Part shown: one piece after another, positions 18,952 through 26,884 of the stretch
Position numbering within the stretch: position 1 is the stretch's first letter
Layout: each line of letters opens with the position of its first letter
Assembly: GCF_023050945.1 (NCBI RefSeq)
Contig: NZ_JALKIM010000004.1
Coordinates: 33,745-97,744, forward strand
DNA length: 64,000 nt
Source: Anaerobiospirillum sp. NML120448
Lineage (GTDB): Bacteria; Pseudomonadota; Gammaproteobacteria; Enterobacterales; Succinivibrionaceae
Reading direction: 5' to 3'
Made by a program: the position numbers and the translations under genes
The notes under the pieces: model-generated
The model's input: the letters and a program-made list of their open reading frames with translations, nothing else
What the model was told of the DNA's origin: nothing
The model's database searches: none

Positions 18952-20175
18952 GTGATTAACAAGTTATGCCTCTTCTTAGGCACTACTATCTTACTTAGCT
19001 CCCTATTCTCACTTAGTTATGCATCTTCTTTTGCTCAGCTTGCCCAGGCTGAAACTAGCGCTACTGCCACTGCTGCTGCTACAGATGCCTCAACTGCAGC
19101 TGCCACTGCAGCCACTGCAGCCTCTGCTGCTACGGAGCAGAGCGAACAAACTCAAGCTCTAGCAGCGCCCGCACCAGAGCTTAACAAGCAGCACGAGAGA
19201 GCCATGGCAAACTCAATAGTATGCTTGCCTATAATGACTCATGAGCAGGTGCCTTTATATATTCGCCCGCAACAGTGTTATGAGCTTCAAGGCGGTAATG
19301 TCATTAATGGTAATCTTACCGTTCAAGGTAAACTCTTTATTAAGGCAGGCCGCAAGGTTTCATTAACCTCAGGCAATAGTATTACTGTTAGTAATGGTGG
19401 CCAATTTGAAATAAGAGGTGAGCTTGATTTAAAAGAGCGCAGCGCTATTAATATTGATCATAATAGTAGCTTTAACTGTACTGGTTTACTGTATATGAGT
19501 CAGGGCAGTCAATTTAATACCCGTGGCACCACTGAAATTAAAAATTTAGGCAAAATTTTGATTGAGCCTAATAGCCAAATTATTTTTAGTGATCTTACTA
19601 AATTTCGTAATAGCGGTCAGATAGCTTTAAATACTGCTATTTGGGAAGTACGCAATAAAGGCGAATTGAACAACTCAGGTACTATAGATTTATTAGATGG
19701 CTCACGCTTACAATTCCTTGATAAAAGCAAATTTATCAATGCAGGAAAAACTAATTTAAACGCTCAAAGCCAATTGAGCTTTATTGATTATGCTCGCTTT
19801 GAGAGTAGACGTATGTTTGCTCCTAAAGGCATTGTTACTTTAGCTCGCAATAGCGTGTTTGAAAATTTAGCTTCTTTTAAACAGCAAAAAGGCTCCTCGC
19901 TCATCATTCGTGACAATGCTCAATTACTCAACAATCATACCTTTGAGTTGTCAGGAGCGGCCACCTTTACTGGTAGTGCACGTATTCTTAATGATGGTGT
20001 CTTTGCTGTTAAAAAAGCTGCCCAAGTTCATACTGAGCAAATGGCAGTCATGATTAATACTGGCACCTTTAGAAACGAAGGTGGTGCCTTTACCATTGAT
20101 AATCAAAACAACTTTATCAACGACAACATTGTCTCAGGCCACGAAAGCCGCACCCAAGGCCGTCACCGCCTCTAA
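18952..20175 (+). CDS. Secreted beta-solenoid-like repeat protein
   Basis: 407 residues, starting at GTG with AAGGAT upstream (the nearby ATG frame closes at once). A Sec signal peptide (INKLCLFLGTTILLSSLFSLSYA) is followed by an Ala/Thr-rich linker (~30-75). From ~110 to ~390 the protein consists of degenerate ~18-22-residue units with alternating hydrophobics and Asn/Gly turns (GNVINGNLTVQGKLFIKAG, KFRNSGQIALNT, GELNNSGTIDLLDG, KFINAGKTNLNA, TGTFRNEGGAFTIDNQ), the pattern of a right-handed beta-helix as in adhesins. No autotransporter barrel, LPXTG or other anchor is visible, so it is periplasmic or released. The enzymatic role is unknown. It stands alone; a GC-rich inverted repeat without T run follows at 20184-20208. 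Confidence 0.7.
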   Translation: MINKLCLFLGTTILLSSLFSLSYASSFAQLAQAETSATATAAATDASTAAATAATAASAATEQSEQTQALAAPAPELNKQHERAMANSIVCLPIMTHEQVPLYIRPQQCYELQGGNVINGNLTVQGKLFIKAGRKVSLTSGNSITVSNGGQFEIRGELDLKERSAINIDHNSSFNCTGLLYMSQGSQFNTRGTTEIKNLGKILIEPNSQIIFSDLTKFRNSGQIALNTAIWEVRNKGELNNSGTIDLLDGSRLQFLDKSKFINAGKTNLNAQSQLSFIDYARFESRRMFAPKGIVTLARNSVFENLASFKQQKGSSLIIRDNAQLLNNHTFELSGAATFTGSARILNDGVFAVKKAAQVHTEQMAVMINTGTFRNEGGAFTIDNQNNFINDNIVSGHESRTQGRHRL

Positions 20176-20536
20176 ATATTACGCCCAAGCTATCTGTTAG
20201 CTTGGGCTACACCTCCAGCCCTACCCTAAAAACCCACCATACTCACAGCACTTTTGCTGTTAGAGCAGCTAAACCATACCTTAGCCAAATCCCTCTTACC
20301 TTTAGTCTGTAGCACTACTACTTATTAACAGCCACCACGATTTAAGCTTTGCTAAATGTATTGCTACCTAGGCTAATACTATAGCTGTGGTTATGTACCT
20401 TATAAGCTCTATTAGGCAGTGGCCTCATTGGCCTTACTTTTGGGAAAGGGCATGGTGCTTTGTGCACGTATTTCATGAGAGTAAGGGGAGTTTTTAGGGG
20501 CAAAATTGTGAAGTAAATCGGAATATTACGCAAAAA

Positions 20537-20552
20537 TCGCAAACGGTTACGG
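20537..20552. promoter_or_regulatory. LacI-type operator upstream of araD
   Basis: TCGCAAACGGTTACGG agrees in 13 of 16 positions with the near-perfect palindrome upstream of the neighbouring lacI-family gene (23010-23025). It overlaps the -35 region of the araD promoter. Confidence 0.55.
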
Positions 20553-20578
20553 TATTTTTTATCGCTTAGGCTTATAAT
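20550..20578 (+). promoter_or_regulatory. Likely araD promoter
   Basis: A perfect TATAAT at 20573-20578 with a poor -35 region lying inside the operator, which would let a repressor block polymerase. The start point would be near 20585, giving a leader of about 140 nt. Confidence 0.5.
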
Positions 20579-20615
20579 CAAAATATGCAGTTTAATACTT
20601 CAAATTTTAAAGGTC

Positions 20616-20709
20616 AGCTCTTTTAGGGAAATTGCGTATAAGCACCCATAGGCAAACAAGAGCTACCGTGATTAAAACTGCACTTGTCATCAGGTAGTTT
20701 GCGTTTTTT
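20616..20709 (+). promoter_or_regulatory. Attenuator-like leader of araD
   Basis: Two mutually exclusive pairings are possible. AGCTCTT (20616-20622) can pair with AAGAGCT (20658-20664). Alternatively GCAAAC and CTACC (20652-20667) pair with GGTAG-TTTGC (20693-20702), which is followed at once by GTTTTTTT and then the araD ribosome site. The second fold is an intrinsic terminator, the first an antiterminator. The remainder of 20176-20727 holds no gene. Confidence 0.45.
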
Positions 20710-20727
20710 TGTTTTCTTGAGGTTGTT

Positions 20728-21441
20728 ATGCTTGAAGAGTTAAAAGAGCAGGTTTTTAAAGCTAATCTAGATTTACCTAAGCATGGTTTAGTTACTTTTA
20801 CTTGGGGTAATGTTTCTGGTATTGACCGTGAAAAAGGCTTAGTTGTAATCAAGCCATCAGGCGTTGATTATGAGACTATGAAAGCCTCTGATATGGTGGT
20901 CGTAGATCTTAAGACTGGTAAAAAGGTCGAGGGTGATTTAAATCCATCTACAGATACTGATACCCACTTAGAGCTTTATCGTGCTAGTGAAGATATTAAT
21001 GGTATTGTTCACACTCACTCACGCAATGCTACTTCTTGGGCACAAGCTGGTTTAGACATTCCAGCTTTAGGTACCACTGGTGCTGATTATTTCTATGGTG
21101 CTATTCCTTGCACCCGCTTAATGTCTGACGATGAAATCAATGGCCAATATGAAGCTGAGACTGGCAAAGTAATTATTGAGACCTTTAAGGATCGCAATAT
21201 TAACTTCAAAGATGTACCAGCAGTATTAGTTCACTCTCATGGCCCTTTTGCTTGGGGTAAGAGCCCAGCTAACGCTGTTTACAATGCTGTAGTACTAGAA
21301 GAAATTGCTTATATGGCTTTCCACACTTTTGTACTCAAGCAAGGTTATCTCAAGCCAATGCAACAAACCCTCTTAAATAAGCATTACTTACGTAAGCATG
21401 GTGCTAATGCTTATTATGGTCAAAAAGGCCAAGAACACTAG
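20728..21441 (+). CDS. araD: L-ribulose-5-phosphate 4-epimerase
   Basis: 237 residues, close to AraD/UlaF/SgbE of E. coli throughout: [13 protein letters not shown] at the start, [28 protein letters not shown] (zinc His pair), [21 protein letters not shown] (third zinc His) and the ending [12 protein letters not shown]. It converts L-ribulose 5-phosphate to D-xylulose 5-phosphate and so feeds pentoses into the pentose phosphate pathway. No araA, araB, ula or sgb neighbour is present, so which sugar it serves is open. A LacI-type operator and an attenuator-like leader precede it, and a lacI-family gene lies downstream on the other strand. GAGG ribosome site. Confidence 0.92.
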   Translation: MLEELKEQVFKANLDLPKHGLVTFTWGNVSGIDREKGLVVIKPSGVDYETMKASDMVVVDLKTGKKVEGDLNPSTDTDTHLELYRASEDINGIVHTHSRNATSWAQAGLDIPALGTTGADYFYGAIPCTRLMSDDEINGQYEAETGKVIIETFKDRNINFKDVPAVLVHSHGPFAWGKSPANAVYNAVVLEEIAYMAFHTFVLKQGYLKPMQQTLLNKHYLRKHGANAYYGQKGQEH

Positions 21442-21477
21442 TTAACCTCTAATCATCCTCAAATAAGTAACACGATA

Positions 21478-21509
21478 AAGTAGAGCTTTTGTTAAGCTCT
21501 ACTTTTTTA
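21478..21509 (+). terminator. Terminator of araD
   Basis: AGTAGAGCTT/AAGCTCTACT (21479-21503) followed by six T. Confidence 0.9.
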
Positions 21510-21515
21510 CGGCTT

Positions 21516-21567
21516 GTAAATAAAAAACACTCAAGGCTGCTTAATGTTGAGCACTTGAGTGTTTTTT
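21516..21567 (-). terminator. Terminator of the lacI-family gene
   Basis: A long stem AAAAACACTCAAG/CTTGAGTGTTTTT (21523-21566), convergent with the araD terminator; T-rich on both strands. Confidence 0.85.
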
Positions 21568-21573
21568 CTTTTA

Positions 21574-22605
21574 TTATTCAAAATGGTTTTTAAGCTTGAT
21601 GATATTACCTACGATAAAATCATTGATGGAGCCTGTTCTTGTCTTGGACAAATAATCGTGCAAGAGCTTAATTGCTTGATAGCCTTGAACACGAGGCTCT
21701 TGGCAAATAACAAAGTCGATAATATCGGACTTAACCAACTCACGGGTAGTATAGATTTCATCACAAGCAATGACAAAGAACCTACCTAAAGACTCTGCAA
21801 TAATAGCAGCACCTAAGCCACTAACACCTGAGCCTGATGCCATATAAATGCAATTTACCTCAGAGTGATTTCTTAAGGCTTCCATAGTAACTTGTTGAGT
21901 AGTAATGTCATTATCTTCACCCTCAACTACATCAACAATCTTATACTTACTCTTTCTTCTTTCTAATTCGTCAATAAAACCCTGAACACGAGCAGCATGG
22001 CCATGATGGCTCTTAAGGCCTACCACTACTAGTATATTAAGCTCTTGGTCAAAGCGAGACTTGTGCAATAAGGCAGCAGCTATTTCTCCTGAGCGGTGAT
22101 AGTCAGGGCCAACAAAGCAGATATTTTTACAATCCTGAACCTTATTGTTAATTAATAAGGTAGGAATGTTCTCTTGCTCAAGCTCATTAATGCGCTCACG
22201 AATACGCTCATCATCTACAGTACATAAAGCTAAAGACTTACAACCTTGATCTTTTAAAGCCTGAATATGCTGTAAATGCTCTTGTACATCCCAGCCTTCA
22301 ACCTCATGAAGCACTACTTCAATACCAAGATCTTTAAATTCAGCCTCAGCTTCTTTAATGCCTTGCTTGATATCATCGAAGAAAGGGCCATTAATGGAAG
22401 GTAACAATACACCAATAGTATTAAGATTCTTTTGTGCTGATAAAGCACGACCTGCTCGATTAGGAACATAGCCTAGATCTTGAGCTAATTGACGAACGCG
22501 CCTAGCTGTTTCGGCACTTACTTCGCTCTTATCATTTAGGGCACGAGATACTGTGCCAACAGATACACCAATAGCTTTTGATAAGTCTTTTAAGGTTACA
22601 GTCAT
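21574..22605 (-). CDS. LacI-family transcriptional regulator
   Basis: 343 residues with the full family plan. The N-terminal helix-turn-helix LKDLSKAIGVSVGTVSRALN (~5-24) and hinge helix region (~45-60, YVPNRAGRALSAQ) bind DNA. Residues ~62-335 form the sugar-binding core (NTIGVLLPSINGPFFDDI, ILVVVGLKSHHGHAARVQGF, IYMASGSGVSGLGAA). GAGGAT precedes the ATG. It is convergent with araD. Sites resembling a LacI operator lie upstream of itself (two), of araD, and of the transaldolase gene 26 kb away, so it may control a small pentose set and itself. The effector is unknown. Confidence 0.93.
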   Translation of the reverse strand: MTVTLKDLSKAIGVSVGTVSRALNDKSEVSAETARRVRQLAQDLGYVPNRAGRALSAQKNLNTIGVLLPSINGPFFDDIKQGIKEAEAEFKDLGIEVVLHEVEGWDVQEHLQHIQALKDQGCKSLALCTVDDERIRERINELEQENIPTLLINNKVQDCKNICFVGPDYHRSGEIAAALLHKSRFDQELNILVVVGLKSHHGHAARVQGFIDELERRKSKYKIVDVVEGEDNDITTQQVTMEALRNHSEVNCIYMASGSGVSGLGAAIIAESLGRFFVIACDEIYTTRELVKSDIIDFVICQEPRVQGYQAIKLLHDYLSKTRTGSINDFIVGNIIKLKNHFE

Positions 22606-22717
22606 GACAAAAAAATCCTCGACACTAACCTATGTGTCCCATTACGGTTGGTTATTGCAAATAAGGTCTAATTAATTTGTCATAAGATAAACAATTACAA
22701 TAGCCAAAAGGACTGAT

Positions 22718-22733
22718 ACGCAACCGTTTATTT
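22718..22733. promoter_or_regulatory. LacI-type half-operator upstream of the regulator
   Basis: The left half CGCAACCGTTT is identical over 11 bp to the site at 48580-48590; the right half is poor. It is 113 bp before the regulator start. Confidence 0.35.
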
Positions 22734-23009
22734 AATTGCGCCACTGACTGTTTAAATTACAACAAGTTCTTTTAAAATAGGCTTACGTACTGAGCATTAT
22801 CATTGCACTTAATTAACCTTAATAAAGCATGGACATGCAACGAGAAGCCATTTTTAAATAGCAAAAAACTGTGCTTTGTTTTTTGGTGTGCACAGTGTAA
22901 TTGTTTTTACGAAAAAAATTTATAGACGATAATTATTCCTAAACTATCTATAAGATAAACGCTATATTTTTCTATCTTAATAAAGCTCAGTAATTATCTA
23001 TAGCAACTC

Positions 23010-23025
23010 CCGCAAACGATTGCGG
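23010..23025. promoter_or_regulatory. Near-perfect LacI-type operator
   Basis: CCGCAAACGATTGCGG has symmetric arms CCGCAA/TTGCGG around a CG-containing centre, as in many LacI/GalR operators. It is flanked by a second inverted repeat ATTATCTATA (22992-23001) and TATAGATAAT (23028-23037). It lies 405 bp before the regulator start. Confidence 0.55.
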
Positions 23026-23134
23026 TATATAGATAATAGCTTAAATTATGCCTGATGCGCACAGTAATTTACAAAAAATACAATCCTTAGCACAGTTTTT
23101 TGTAATTTTTTATAAAAAAACCTGCCTGCCACCT

Positions 23135-23537
23135 TTAAAAGCTCTTAAGGCCTATCTTTCATATGATGGTGTCACTACCACTCTTACATTCATTAAAAGC
23201 CTTTAAGGCCTATATTTCATCTGATAGTGTCACTACCCATCTTACAATCTTTAAAAGCTCTTACGGCCTTCCTTTCACCTGTCCGTATCACTACCCATCT
23301 TACAATCTTTAAAAGCCCTTAAGTCCTACCTTTCATCTGCCCGTGTCACTCCCCTCTTACAATCTTTAAAAGCCCTTAAGGCCTTCCTTTCACCTGTCCG
23401 TATCACTACCCATCTTACAATCTTTAAAAGCTCTTAAGTCCTACCCTTCATCTGTCCGTGTCACTCCCCTCTTACAATCTTTAAAAGCCCTTACGTCCTA
23501 CCTTTCATCTACCTGTGTCACTCCCCTATTACGATAA
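23135..23537. repeat. Seven-copy 57-58 bp tandem repeat
   Basis: Units begin with TTAAAAGC at 23135, 23193, 23251, 23309, 23366, 23424 and 23481. Each reads roughly TTAAAAGCCCTTAAG, then a pyrimidine-rich stretch, then TGTCACT and a C-rich block ending CTTACAATCT. Copies 3 and 5 are nearly identical, and copies 4, 6 and 7 form another type, so a dimer of about 115 bp seems to have been duplicated. The period is not a multiple of three and no frame is open through it. There are no unique spacers, so it is not a CRISPR array. The remainder of 22606-23636 is AT-rich spacer with two operators. Confidence 0.9.
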
Positions 23538-23636
23538 CTTTACTTGCCACATGAATTATTGATAAATTCATCACTTTGCTAATAAGCACACTTATGCCAA
23601 TATATGTTTAGGAATTAAATTTTAGGAACTAGCAAT

Positions 23637-23957
23637 ATGGACGTAACCATTAAGCATTTACCAAATGAGCAAACTTTTGAGCTCACTATTGATGGTCATA
23701 GAGCATTTGTAACTTATGAGATTTATGATGGCGCACTTGATGTCAGAAAGACTCTAGTACCACCACCATTAGGGGGTCAAGGCTTAGCTGGCAAGTTAGT
23801 AAAAGCTGCTTATGACTTTGCTCTTGAGCAAAATTTAAAGTGCATTGGCACTTGCTCTTATGCTGTAACCTGGCTTAAGCGCCATCCTGAGTATCAGGGC
23901 AATGAGAGCAGCGATTTTGTTGAAGGCGGCTGCGCTATTGGCAAGCATAAGCAATAG
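23637..23957 (+). CDS. Small GNAT-like N-acetyltransferase
   Basis: 106 residues of the short YjdJ-type family. The acetyl-CoA loop is LGGQGLAGKLVKAAYDFA (~44-61, pattern Q/RxxGxG/A), followed by KCIGTCSYAVTWLKRHPEY, the typical ending of these mini-GNATs. Such proteins are probably cytosolic acetyltransferases with unknown acceptors. AGGA lies before the ATG. Single gene right after the 58-bp repeat array and before a terminator shared with the convergent cysE. Confidence 0.8.
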   Translation: MDVTIKHLPNEQTFELTIDGHRAFVTYEIYDGALDVRKTLVPPPLGGQGLAGKLVKAAYDFALEQNLKCIGTCSYAVTWLKRHPEYQGNESSDFVEGGCAIGKHKQ

Positions 23958-23965
23958 AAAAAGAA

Positions 23966-23997
23966 TGGACAAATTACCTAATTTGTCCCTTTTTTCT
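23966..23997 (+). terminator. Terminator between the GNAT gene and cysE
   Basis: GGACAAAT/ATTTGTCC (23967-23988) followed by CTTTTTTCT; T-rich on the minus strand too, so it serves both convergent genes. Confidence 0.85.
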
Positions 23998-24000
23998 CTC

Positions 24001-25050
24001 TTAATCTAATTGACGGTCTGCTTTTAGCTGTACCACTTTAGCACCTGGTGACACATCCTCAATAACCCAGACGTTGCCTCCAATAATAGCGCCCTTGCCA
24101 ATAGTAATACGACCTAAGATCGAGGCATTAGAGTAAACCACTACATCATCCTCTAAAATTGGGTGGCGAGGAATATTAAGCGGCATGCCCTCACTATCTA
24201 CAGGTATGCTCTTAGCACCTAAAGTTACACCCTGATAGAGCTTCACATTAGAGCCAATAATACAGGTTTCACCGATAACTACACCTGTGCCATGGTCAAT
24301 AGAAAAGCTATCGCCAATACGTGCGCCAGGGTGAATGTCGATACCAGTCTCAGAGTGGGCTAACTCAGTAATAGCACGTGGAATTAATGGCACGCCCAAG
24401 GTTAAGAGTTTATGAGCCATACGGTAATTGCTAATAGCTCTTACTCCTGGATAACAACAAATAACCTCACCAAAAGAAGTAGCCGCAGGGTCGCCATTAA
24501 AGGCTGCTCTTACATCTAAAGCTAACTTTGCTCTTAACTCTGACAAAGAACTTATGTACTGCACTGCTAGTGATTTGGCAATTTCCTTAACCTCATCATC
24601 ACAGCATAAGCACTGCTGGCCTTGTTCATTGACTAAGGGGCTTAGCACTAAGCTATCTACAGCTTTACTGAGCTCTGCTTTGATAAGCTCGGTATTAGTA
24701 CCCTTCTTAGAGCTTAAATTAAGACTAGATTGAGAGCTAACAGTAGTTCGAGCATGGTATTCATTATCAGCACTTTGGAAACATAAGGCTGCCGCTATTT
24801 GCTCAGTTAACAAATCATAAAGCTGCTCTACTTGCAAACCAATATGATAAGAAACAGTATGTCTGTTGATTTTAGACTTACCAAAATAGCCTGGGAAAAT
24901 AATAGCTCGTGACAATTTAACAATTTCATTAATCGCACGGGCTGATGGCAATGGGTTGCCTTCTAAATGTTGTTGAAATAAGCCTCTTAAAGAATCCTCA
25001 GCTGACAAATCGCTAATCACCTGACTAAGCTTTTTAGAATAATCTACCAA
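24001..25050 (-). CDS. cysE: Serine O-acetyltransferase
   Basis: 349 residues, of the longer bacterial type with an extended helical N-terminus (~1-190). The C-terminal part is a left-handed beta-helix of hexapeptide repeats: DIHPGARIGDSFSIDHGTGVVIGETC carries the catalytic Asp/His, then KLYQGVTLGAKS, RHPILEDDVVVYSNASILGRITIG and IGGNVWVIEDV. It makes O-acetylserine from serine and acetyl-CoA for cysteine synthesis, and the partner CysK is divergently encoded 437 bp away. The probable start is TTG at 25050 with GAGG upstream; an upstream ATG frame closes at once. The final residues end ...QLD, without the Ile tail seen in E. coli CysE that docks into CysK. Confidence 0.88.
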   Translation of the reverse strand: MVDYSKKLSQVISDLSAEDSLRGLFQQHLEGNPLPSARAINEIVKLSRAIIFPGYFGKSKINRHTVSYHIGLQVEQLYDLLTEQIAAALCFQSADNEYHARTTVSSQSSLNLSSKKGTNTELIKAELSKAVDSLVLSPLVNEQGQQCLCCDDEVKEIAKSLAVQYISSLSELRAKLALDVRAAFNGDPAATSFGEVICCYPGVRAISNYRMAHKLLTLGVPLIPRAITELAHSETGIDIHPGARIGDSFSIDHGTGVVIGETCIIGSNVKLYQGVTLGAKSIPVDSEGMPLNIPRHPILEDDVVVYSNASILGRITIGKGAIIGGNVWVIEDVSPGAKVVQLKADRQLD

Positions 25051-25487
25051 CTCTCAATCCTCACTCTTCATATATGTCAGAACCAAAATTAAGCTTTAAC
25101 TAATCCTAAGTGCTCAAGAGCATTAAAGCAACCTAAGGAGCTAAAAATCGCCCCAAGATTTAACATTGCACCCAAAATAAGCTTATTTATTAACAATATA
25201 GGGCATAAACCTTTAACTATGGCTTATTTAGGCCTTAGAAAAGTAATTGTGATCTGCTTCAAAATAATACAAGAAAACTAAATTTGCTAACATTTTTCAT
25301 GTTAAAGCACATACTGAAAAAAGACATGCTAGGATAAAAAACAAGAAAGCAAGTTTCACTAAGCATTTTCGAGCTTATTTATGAATCCTTATTGTTGTAT
25401 TTGTTACTTACCGCTCATCACCTCTAACAGTTAAAGTCATATTTACTGCTAAAGGGATTAGAGCATTAGAAAAATTTAGAGGAAATT
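25051..25487. other. cysE-cysK divergent promoter region
   Basis: AT-rich 437 bp with no ORF. I can see no confident CysB site or riboswitch. It holds both promoters by position only. Confidence 0.5.
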
Positions 25488-26426
25488 ATGTCTAAGATTG
25501 CACAGAGCCTTACTTCTTTAATTGGCCGTACCCCTTTAGTTCAAATCAATACTTTAACTGCCGAGCAAGGAAGTGTGGCTAATGTTATTGCCAAATTAGA
25601 ATACTTCAACCCAGCTGGCTCAGTAAAAGACAGAGCCGCTCTTTATATGATTGAAGAGGCAGAAAAAGCTGGCGTGCTTAAAAAGGGCGCAACAATTATT
25701 GAGCCTACCTCAGGTAATACAGGTGTCGGCCTAGCCATGGTAGCAGCAGTTAAGGGCTATAAACTAATCTTAACTATGCCAGAGACTATGAGTCTTGAGC
25801 GTCGTCGCTTGTTACAAGCTCGTGGTGCTAAGTTAGTATTAACCGAAGGTGCTTTAGGTATGAAGGGTGCTATTGCTAAGGCACAAGAGCTCCAAGAGCA
25901 AACTCCTAATAGCATTATTTTGCAGCAATTTGAAAACCCTGCTAATCCATTAGCTCACACTAAGACCACTGCTTTAGAGATCTTAGAAGATACCGACAAT
26001 AAGGTAGATATTTTTGTAGCTGGCGTAGGTACTGGTGGCACTGTTAGTGGTGTAGGTAAGGTCTTAAAAGAAAAATTACCTCAAGTTAAAATTGTCGCTG
26101 TTGAGCCTAGTGCCTCTGCTGTTCTTAGCGGTAATAACCCTGGCCCTCACAAGATTCAAGGTATTGGTGCTGGCTTTGTTCCAAAAAATTACAACAGCTC
26201 TGTCGTAGACCAAGTTATTCCTGTTAGCAATGAAGATGCCTTTGAGACAGCTCGTCAGTTATCTTATAAAGAAGGTATTTTAGTAGGCATTTCCTCTGGT
26301 GCTGCTATGGCGGCAGCCCTATCTTTAGCCAAGCTTCCTGAAAACAAAGGTAAAAACATTGTAGTGTTACTTCCAGATACTGGTGAGCGCTACTTATCTA
26401 CTGAGCTTTTTAGCTACGAAAATTAA
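25488..26426 (+). CDS. cysK: Cysteine synthase (O-acetylserine sulfhydrylase)
   Basis: 312 residues. A fold-type II PLP enzyme that joins sulfide to O-acetylserine. PLP lysine in [11 protein letters not shown] (Lys47), phosphate-binding/substrate loop TSGNTG (~74-79), [10 protein letters not shown] (~184-193) and the conserved GISSGAA near ~265. The length and the QTPLxxIN-like start ([11 protein letters not shown]) fit CysK/CysM; with cysE next door CysK is more likely. GAGG precedes the ATG. Confidence 0.93.
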   Translation: MSKIAQSLTSLIGRTPLVQINTLTAEQGSVANVIAKLEYFNPAGSVKDRAALYMIEEAEKAGVLKKGATIIEPTSGNTGVGLAMVAAVKGYKLILTMPETMSLERRRLLQARGAKLVLTEGALGMKGAIAKAQELQEQTPNSIILQQFENPANPLAHTKTTALEILEDTDNKVDIFVAGVGTGGTVSGVGKVLKEKLPQVKIVAVEPSASAVLSGNNPGPHKIQGIGAGFVPKNYNSSVVDQVIPVSNEDAFETARQLSYKEGILVGISSGAAMAAALSLAKLPENKGKNIVVLLPDTGERYLSTELFSYEN

Positions 26427-26455
26427 TCATTAATTATTACTCTCCCTACCTTATC

Positions 26456-26489
26456 AGGCCATCACGATCGCTATCGTGATGGCCTTTTA
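26456..26489 (+). terminator. Terminator of cysK
   Basis: A 13-bp perfect stem AGGCCATCACGAT/ATCGTGATGGCCT with loop CGCT, followed by TTT. Confidence 0.85.
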
Positions 26490-26765
26490 ACTTGCGCCTT
26501 TTAAAAACTATTGCTCCAAATAGTATTTTCTATAATACTAAGCTAAATCAATGATTATTTTGCTAAAGTTAACAATGAGCTTATAGCAAAAAAAATTTGC
26601 TTTGGGTTGTTTTTTGCATGATATTAAACTTGCAAAATTATGATATTTTTACTTTTCGCAATAAATCTTTCATGCTCGTCAAGGCAAGAAAAATTTCCCT
26701 GCTAAGGAATGCAAAATCTTAGGCAGACGATCATTAGTTTATATGTAACGTATGCGATTCGTCCC

Positions 26766-26788
26766 CCGCCTCGCTTAAGCGTAGGTGG
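26766..26788 (+). other. GC-rich hairpin in the leader of the antitoxin-domain gene
   Basis: CCGCCT pairs with AGGTGG and CGC with GCG around TTAA, about 100 bp before the start codon, in otherwise AT-rich DNA. The rest of 26490-26884 shows nothing recognised. Confidence 0.35.
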
Positions 26789-26884
26789 TGGCATTCTTGA
26801 TACTTTATGGTAAAAATGCATATTTAAAAATCTGGCTTTGAACTAATATAAGGTTGCTAGTTAGAGAGTTTGTGGAGCATCACT

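Noticed and set aside
23135..23537. CRISPR-like periodicity
   Set aside because: The whole unit repeats with no unique spacers, and no cas genes are present; it is a plain tandem repeat.
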